Source of the DNA: Erythrobacter sp.
Lineage (GTDB): Bacteria; Pseudomonadota; Alphaproteobacteria; Sphingomonadales; Sphingomonadaceae
Assembly (NCBI GenBank): GCA_024642335.1
Contig: JAHEBH010000010.1
Span: forward strand, 1-60,418
Reading direction: 5' to 3'
DNA: 60,418 nt
Shown: positions 55,691 through 60,418 of the stretch, piece by piece
How the letters are laid out: each line of letters starts with the position of its first letter
Numbering within the stretch: position 1 is the stretch's first letter
The notes under the pieces: model-generated
What the model saw: only the letters and a program-made list of their open reading frames with translations
Database searches by the model: none
Told to the model about the DNA's origin: nothing
Position numbers and translations under genes: made by a program

Positions 55691-55918
55691 TTACTTCTTC
55701 TTGAGCGACAGGCCGCCGAAACGCTTGTTGAACTGGGCCACGCGGCCACCGTCCTGGATGCGCTGCGGGCCGCCGGTCCATGCCGGGTGGCTGGTCGGGT
55801 CGATTTCGAGGTTCATCGTATCGCCTTCGGAGCCCCAGGTGCTCTTGGTCTGGAATTCGGTACCATCGGTCATCTTGACGTTGATGATGTGGTATTCGGG
55901 ATGCGTATCGGCCTTCAT
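55691..55918 (-). CDS. rpmE: 50S ribosomal protein L31
   Basis: 75 residues: [14 protein letters not shown] at the start, then [25 protein letters not shown] and a basic end ([10 protein letters not shown]). It lacks the zinc-binding CxxC, so it is the C-minus form, as in many alphaproteobacteria. The ATG at 55918 is chosen over the longer upstream frame. Confidence 0.96.
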   Translation of the reverse strand: MKADTHPEYHIINVKMTDGTEFQTKSTWGSEGDTMNLEIDPTSHPAWTGGPQRIQDGGRVAQFNKRFGGLSLKKK

Positions 55919-56016
55919 GGCATAAGTCCTTTGCGTCTGGCCGGTTCCGACCGGCCTGCAGATGGAAGAAATTCGGAAAGCGCGGCCCTTAGCGATGCAT
56001 GAACATCTTGGCAAGT

Positions 56017-56140
56017 ACCTCCCCTCCCGCCTGCGGGAGGGGTAGCGAGACTTGGTGCCGCGAAGCGGTGCCTAGTCGCAGCGGGGTGGGCCTTGCGGCC
56101 CATGCCCTCCCCCGACCCCTCCCGCAAGCGGGAGAGGAGC
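56017..56140. repeat. Sphingomonad-type palindromic intergenic repeat
   Basis: Between rpmE and fabZ. It opens with a perfect 10-bp hairpin CCCCTCCCGC/GCGGGAGGGG (56021-56042) and closes with an inverted copy near 56116-56137 (CCCTCCCGC..GCGGGAG). A smaller GGGCC/GGCCC hairpin lies in between. Short inverted repeats of this C-rich kind recur between genes in sphingomonads, as I recall. No gene lies in this stretch. Confidence 0.75.
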
Positions 56141-56148
56141 AAAACAAC

Positions 56149-56607
56149 TCAACCAGGCGGGTCGGCTACCATGGCGGTGAAGTCGACGTCGCAAGTCACC
56201 TTGCCATCGACACTGGCTTCACCGTGGAACTTGCAGATGCGGCTGCGCTGCTGGGTGAAGCTGACGTCCAGCTTCAGCAGGCAGCCCGGCTCCACCGGCG
56301 CACGGAACTTGGCGTTCTCGATTGCCATGAAATAGACGAGCTTGCCGCTGTCAGCGAGTTCGAGCGTTTCGATACCGAGGATGCCTGCGGCTTGCGCCAG
56401 CGCTTCGATCTGCAGCACGCCGGGCATGATCGGGCGGCCGGGAAAATGCCCCTGGAAGAAGCCTTCGTTAAAGGTGACCGCCTTGAGGGCGCTGATCTGC
56501 TCACCCTTTACGATCTCTTCCACCCGGTCGACCAGCAGCATCGGGTAGCGATGCGGCAGGGCCTTGAGGATGCGCGGGATATCGTATGGTTTCTCGGCGT
56601 CGCTCAT
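56149..56607 (-). CDS. fabZ: 3-hydroxyacyl-ACP dehydratase FabZ
   Basis: 152 residues with the hot-dog fold and catalytic His in [20 protein letters not shown] and Glu in the same helix. The N-terminus [19 protein letters not shown] is diagnostic. It dehydrates 3-hydroxyacyl-ACP in fatty acid synthesis. In most Gram-negatives fabZ sits between lpxD and lpxA. Here it follows the Skp-like gene by 24 nt without either. Confidence 0.96.
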   Translation of the reverse strand: MSDAEKPYDIPRILKALPHRYPMLLVDRVEEIVKGEQISALKAVTFNEGFFQGHFPGRPIMPGVLQIEALAQAAGILGIETLELADSGKLVYFMAIENAKFRAPVEPGCLLKLDVSFTQQRSRICKFHGEASVDGKVTCDVDFTAMVADPPG

Positions 56608-56631
56608 GCCCTGCCCCTGTTCTCGTGTCGC

Positions 56632-57330
56632 TTAGCGACCACCAGCCTGTGCACCGGCGGGGGTCGCGGCCGGAGCCTGCGTCGCCGCTGCCTGCTCTTG
56701 CTGGGCGCGCGCGATAGCAAAGACCTGCTGGATCTGCTGGTACAGGTTAACCGTGGCCTGGGTTGGCTGCCAGCCCTGCGGCGGGGTGATCGAGACCGAA
56801 GGCACGCGGGTGTTGATAGCCTGCGAAACCAGCTCGGTCACATTGGCCGCATCCGGGGCATAGACGATCGCTTCGGGCGCCAGCAGGATCTGGATCTGCC
56901 GATCGGAAATGACCTGCTGGACTGCAGCTCCGTATTGCGCCGCAACCTGGCTCACCACATAGAGGCGCGCCATCTGGATCGGTGTCTGCGTGGTGTTGAT
57001 GTTCTGTTCAAGCGCCGCGATTTGCTGCACGACCGGGTTGTTCGCATTTTCCAGGACTGCCTGCTCAGCTTCGTCCAGACTGCCGTCACCATTGGTGTCG
57101 AGCTGCTGGAGCAACTGCTGACGCTGCGTCTGATACTGCTCGAGTGCGGTGATCTGCGCCTGGTAGGTGGTACCCACCTGCTGGAAACCGTTCTGCAACG
57201 GTTGCGATCCGGCCACGGCAACCGCGGCTTCTGCCACAGCCATGCCATTGACCTGGGCTTGGGTTGCCACCGGCATGGCGGCAAGGGCGATTCCGGCTGC
57301 AAGCACCGGAGCAATAAGGTTCTTTATCAT
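56632..57330 (-). CDS. OmpH/Skp-like periplasmic chaperone with EF-hand loop
   Basis: 232 residues: signal peptide (APVLAAGIALAAMPVATQAQ), then a Skp-type coiled-coil arm rich in Gln (ALEQYQTQRQQLLQQL). At residues 78-89 the arm holds DTNGDGSLDEAE, a textbook 12-residue EF-hand loop with ligands at positions 1, 3, 5, 9 and 12. A Gln/Ala-rich tail ends the chain. As Skp it would bind unfolded outer-membrane proteins. The ATG shares its A with the bamA TGA (TGATG). Confidence 0.85.
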   Translation of the reverse strand: MIKNLIAPVLAAGIALAAMPVATQAQVNGMAVAEAAVAVAGSQPLQNGFQQVGTTYQAQITALEQYQTQRQQLLQQLDTNGDGSLDEAEQAVLENANNPVVQQIAALEQNINTTQTPIQMARLYVVSQVAAQYGAAVQQVISDRQIQILLAPEAIVYAPDAANVTELVSQAINTRVPSVSITPPQGWQPTQATVNLYQQIQQVFAIARAQQEQAAATQAPAATPAGAQAGGR

Positions 57331-60044
57331 CAGAATGCGGTTCCTACATTGAAGGAGAGAGTCTTGACCCGGTCGCCACGCTCGGACAGTATATTTTGCG
57401 CGTAGTCGATACGGAAGGGTCCAAAGGGCGAATTCCAGTTCACACCAACACCGATCGACATGCGCGGTTTTGGCGTGTCACCAAGGAATTCTTCGGCGAA
57501 CGGTGGCAGCTGTGTGCCGATAGGTGTGTTGAAGGTGCCATCGGGCGCAACAGGTGAGGTCGCCAGTTCGCTGCCGGTGATATTGCCGTTCGCGTCACGA
57601 ATAAGCTGGGTGTAATACGGGTTGCCTTGGCCATCACGCTGCGGGACGAAAAGGCCATCAGGCGGAGGGCTCTGCACAAGGTCGGGCGCAGTTACCCCAA
57701 ACACCGAGCCGACATCTAGGAAGATGGACGGCCTGATACCCATTTCACGCGCCCCGGTGCCAAGAGGAATTTCCAGTTCGGCACGGCCAAAGTAATAGTA
57801 ATGGCCACCCAGCGAATCGTCCTGGTTTTGCTTGTCGTCCAAGGGGCGCAGCACTAGGTTGCCATCTGCATCGGTAGTGTAGAAGCGACGAACGACGCGC
57901 GGGCCAATACCGCGGATGTCGAATCCGCGAATATCGGGCTCACCCAAGAAGAAGCGATTGGTGAGAAGGACATCGTCTTTACCGTCCCCATAGCTCTTCA
58001 ATCCGGCAATCGCGCCACCTTCAGCGCTAAGTGAAAATACAAATCCGCTACCCAAGGCCCAGTACTTTGCCGCATCAATCGAACCACGAATATAGTAGGT
58101 ATCGCCGCCCAAGCCCGCGAAATCTGCATTCACGCGCAGGATTGAACCACGCGTAGGACGAACGCGACTGTCGAGCGAATTGCGAATCAACGACATGCCG
58201 ATGATCGAACTCGTCCGCTTGCCGATGGCATCGCACAGATAACGACCGGCAATCAGTGGTTCGCATTCAGCCACGCCGTCACCATCAAAGTCGGCGAAGA
58301 ATTGCTGTTCGTCGATGGTGACGTCCTCGAAGTTGAGAACGTAACGCCCGATCAGCGAGGTATATTCCGAAAGCGCAACGCCCACTTGTCCGCTCAGGCC
58401 CGTGGTCGACTGTGCATAGGTCGCGGTCCGGCGGTCGTAATAACCGTTGTTGTAATCCTGCCGGTAGATGTTCAGCCCTGCGGAGACATTCCGGTCGAAC
58501 AGATAGGGTTCGGTAAAGCTGATCGAACCGGAGCGCGAATAGCGCGAATAGTTGAGCGAAAGACCGATCGTCTGGCCCCGTCCGCGGAAGTTGTTCTGCC
58601 GGATTGAGCCCTGGAAAATGAAGCTTTCGAGCGAAGAGAAACCGGCGGAAAGCGAAAGTTCGCCTGTCGCCTCTTCCTGCAGGTTGGCCTGCAGGATGAT
58701 GCGGTCGGGCGCGCTGCCCTCCTCCTGCTCAACCTCGAAGTTTTCCTGGAAATAGCCGAGCGAGTTGATGCGCGCGGTCGAGCGGCTGACCGCCAGCGAG
58801 CTGAAGGCATCGCCTTCCACCACGCGGAATTCACGCCGGATCACCTTGTCCTGCGTGATCGTATTGCCGTTGATCTCGATCGATTCGACGTAGACCCGCG
58901 GCGCATCGGTAAGCGTGAAGCGCAGGCTCATCGTGCGCCCTTCGCGATCGGGGAAGAATTCCGGGCGAACCTGCGCAAAGGCATAGCCGAAGGTTCCGGC
59001 CGTCTCGGTGATCCGTTCGATCGTGTCATCGACGAGGCTGGCATCATACCAGTCGCCTGCATTGATCCCCAGCGAGGCTGTCAGCAGGTCGCTGTCGAAA
59101 TCGCGCAGCTGGCTGACCACCTCGACATCGCCGAATTTGTAGCGCTCGCCCTCTTCCAGCACATAGGTGATGATGAAATCACGCTTGTCGGGCGTCAGTT
59201 CGGCGACAGCGGAAACAATGCGGAAATCCGCGTACCCTTGCGTCAGGTAGAACTGGCGCAGCAACTGCTGGTCATATTGCAGGCGGTCGGGGTCATAGCT
59301 GGTGTTGGAACTGAAGAGCTTCAGCAGGCCGCCAGCTTCCTTGGTGACCATCTCGCTTCTCAGGTCACCGTCTGAAAACGCCTCGTTGCCGATGATGTTA
59401 ATCTGGCGGACCTTGGACTTGGGGCCTTCCGTAATCTCGAACACCACGTCCACGCGGTTCTGGTCCAGCGTGACCATTTGCGGTTCGACCACGGCGGCAT
59501 AGCGGCCCTGCCGCTTGTAAAGCTCGATGATGCGGGCAACGTCGGCGCGGACCTTGGAACGGGTGAATATCTGGCGCGGCGCGAGGTTGATCTCTTCATA
59601 GAGCTCCTCGTCATCGAGGCGCTTGTTGCCTTCCAGCAGGATGCGGTTGATGATCGGGTTTTCCTCAACCGTGATCACCACATTGCCGCCATTGTTGACG
59701 ATCTCGAAATCGGCAAAGAGCTCTGTCGCAGCCAGATCGACCAGCGCCTGGTCGGCGCGCGCAGCGGTATAGACCTGCCCCTGGCGCAGCTGGATATAGC
59801 TGAGGATCGTCTCCGGTTCGAGGCGCTGTGCGCCGGCAACGGCTATCGTGCGGATGACATCGCCCTGCTCTTCCGCCGGTGCGGGAGTAGCCCCGGACTC
59901 CGGCACGACCTCCTCGGCGGCAGGCGCGGCATTGCCCGCCTCGTCCTGAGCCATCGCGGACACGGGAAGGCCAGCCAGTATTGTGCAACACATGAGCGTT
60001 GCGGCGTAATGCGCGGTCTTATTGCTGGTCGCCCTAGAGCTCAT
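57330..60044 (-). CDS. bamA: Outer membrane protein assembly factor BamA
   Basis: About 904 residues. Signal peptide near TLMCCTILAGLPVSAMAQ, then an acidic Ala/Pro-rich spacer, five POTRA domains (IRTIAVAGAQRLEPETILSY is the first), and a C-terminal 16-strand barrel ending in KTLSFNVGTAF with the terminal Phe. The VRGF-like motif reads DIRGFDIRGIGP. It inserts outer-membrane proteins. The ATG at 60044 gives the signal peptide; the longer frame would add 42 residues. It is downstream of rseP. Confidence 0.96.
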   Translation of the reverse strand: MSSRATSNKTAHYAATLMCCTILAGLPVSAMAQDEAGNAAPAAEEVVPESGATPAPAEEQGDVIRTIAVAGAQRLEPETILSYIQLRQGQVYTAARADQALVDLAATELFADFEIVNNGGNVVITVEENPIINRILLEGNKRLDDEELYEEINLAPRQIFTRSKVRADVARIIELYKRQGRYAAVVEPQMVTLDQNRVDVVFEITEGPKSKVRQINIIGNEAFSDGDLRSEMVTKEAGGLLKLFSSNTSYDPDRLQYDQQLLRQFYLTQGYADFRIVSAVAELTPDKRDFIITYVLEEGERYKFGDVEVVSQLRDFDSDLLTASLGINAGDWYDASLVDDTIERITETAGTFGYAFAQVRPEFFPDREGRTMSLRFTLTDAPRVYVESIEINGNTITQDKVIRREFRVVEGDAFSSLAVSRSTARINSLGYFQENFEVEQEEGSAPDRIILQANLQEEATGELSLSAGFSSLESFIFQGSIRQNNFRGRGQTIGLSLNYSRYSRSGSISFTEPYLFDRNVSAGLNIYRQDYNNGYYDRRTATYAQSTTGLSGQVGVALSEYTSLIGRYVLNFEDVTIDEQQFFADFDGDGVAECEPLIAGRYLCDAIGKRTSSIIGMSLIRNSLDSRVRPTRGSILRVNADFAGLGGDTYYIRGSIDAAKYWALGSGFVFSLSAEGGAIAGLKSYGDGKDDVLLTNRFFLGEPDIRGFDIRGIGPRVVRRFYTTDADGNLVLRPLDDKQNQDDSLGGHYYYFGRAELEIPLGTGAREMGIRPSIFLDVGSVFGVTAPDLVQSPPPDGLFVPQRDGQGNPYYTQLIRDANGNITGSELATSPVAPDGTFNTPIGTQLPPFAEEFLGDTPKPRMSIGVGVNWNSPFGPFRIDYAQNILSERGDRVKTLSFNVGTAF

Positions 60045-60215
60045 ATCCGTCCATTTCTCACGACACTTCGCCTGCTTGCTTTTCGGATGCGCGACGAAAA
60101 TCTTTCCCTCGCCATTACGCCATCCAAACAGTGAAAGAGGCCCCTTGCCCGATGCCAACCGCTCGATCAAGCGATCTGCCGGGATTCACGCCGTTAGTGC
60201 CTTCCTTTTCCCCGC

Positions 60216-60418
60216 CTAGCTGCCGAAAATCGGCAGTTTGGCAATGTCGATTATCGTCACGAACAGCATCAGGCCCAGCACAAGTGCCATCCCGGTGCGG
60301 AACGCCCATTCCTGACTGCGCGGACTGGCTGGCTTACGGCGGATCGCTTCTGCCGCATAGAATGCCAGGTGCCCGCCGTCGAGGACAGGAATTGGCAGGA
60401 GGTTGATGAATGCCAAAT
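60216..60418 (-). CDS. rseP: RIP metalloprotease RseP (C-terminal part, 5' end outside window)
   Basis: The last 66 residues of a site-2 protease: INLLPIPVLDGGHLAFYAAEAI holds the LDG motif with a metal-ligand Asp, and a last membrane helix follows (MALVLGLMLFVTIIDIAKL). The gene continues beyond base 60418. RseP cleaves anti-sigma factor stubs and signal peptides within the membrane. The order rseP-bamA-skp is standard in proteobacteria. Confidence 0.95.
   Translation of the reverse strand, partial: LAFINLLPIPVLDGGHLAFYAAEAIRRKPASPRSQEWAFRTGMALVLGLMLFVTIIDIAKLPIFGS

Noticed and set aside
55999-57405. 468-aa plus-strand open frame across the repeat, fabZ and the Skp gene
   Set aside because: It crosses a palindromic repeat and lies antisense to two conserved genes.
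1-60418. Prophage, transposon, CRISPR array, toxin-antitoxin or secondary-metabolite cluster
   Set aside because: No integrase, transposase, cas gene, regular repeat-spacer array, toxin pair or synthase cluster was seen on either strand.

Overview
The window is about 60.4 kb of GC-rich chromosomal DNA from an alphaproteobacterium. The best match is order Sphingomonadales, probably family Erythrobacteraceae. The grounds are recognisable CckA and CpdR cell-cycle regulators, a direct-repeat (GTTC-N7-GTTC) SOS box at recA, an outer-membrane assembly cluster without lpxD or lpxA, a SapC protein, and two kinds of short palindromic intergenic repeat that resemble those I recall from sphingomonads. 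The placement is inferred from gene content, not from a database search. No prophage, transposase, CRISPR array or plasmid gene was seen, and almost every base lies in or next to a conserved chromosomal gene.

Layout. 1-7.1 kb: end of a secreted G8-domain protein, a secreted Vgb-like beta-propeller, a DEAD-box helicase, a secreted hypothetical protein and a GlcD-type FAD dehydrogenase. 7.2-9.7 kb: sapC, a candidate small RNA, an N-formylglutamate amidohydrolase-like gene and cpdR. 9.7-19.7 kb: tRNA-Val, icd, a GNAT-nitrilase fusion, a CPA2 antiporter, alaS, a methyltransferase and recA. 19.7-26 kb: a minus-strand run of a DUF2062 gene, cckA and two DUF4139 genes. 26-31.8 kb: smpB, tRNA-Met, and aspS, acpP, fabF, mltG and a 2'-5' RNA ligase-like gene. 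32-41.3 kb: rnd-oxyR, a lipid kinase, pgsA, an LplT-like transporter, a ThDP enzyme, an EVE protein and a GGDEF-EAL protein. 41.3-48.1 kb: dapF-mtaB-ftsY-ispZ, a PuuD-like membrane protein and kup. 48.2-53.1 kb: cytochrome c maturation genes ccmC-D-E-F-G-H-I. 53.2-60.4 kb: an amino-acid dehydrogenase, tRNA-His, a 2OG oxygenase plus GFA pair, rpmE, and the rseP-bamA-skp-fabZ cluster, which runs off the right edge.

Many genes form tight operons with overlapping start and stop codons: the whole ccm set, dapF-mtaB-ftsY, fabF-mltG-ligT, rnd-oxyR, 2OG-GFA and bamA-skp. Functions that sit together are fatty acid and phospholipid synthesis (acpP, fabF, fabZ, pgsA, lipid kinase, LplT-like), envelope biogenesis (mltG, bamA, skp, rseP), translation (alaS, aspS, smpB, rpmE, three tRNAs), and cell-cycle control (cckA, cpdR; no ctrA or chpT here).

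The window is mostly housekeeping, and I see no clear new multi-gene system. The items most worth checking are the candidate small RNA at 8.07-8.18 kb, the paired DUF4139 genes beside cckA (one carrying a TonB-box-like segment), the Skp-like chaperone with a full EF-hand loop, and the translational coupling of oxyR to rnd.
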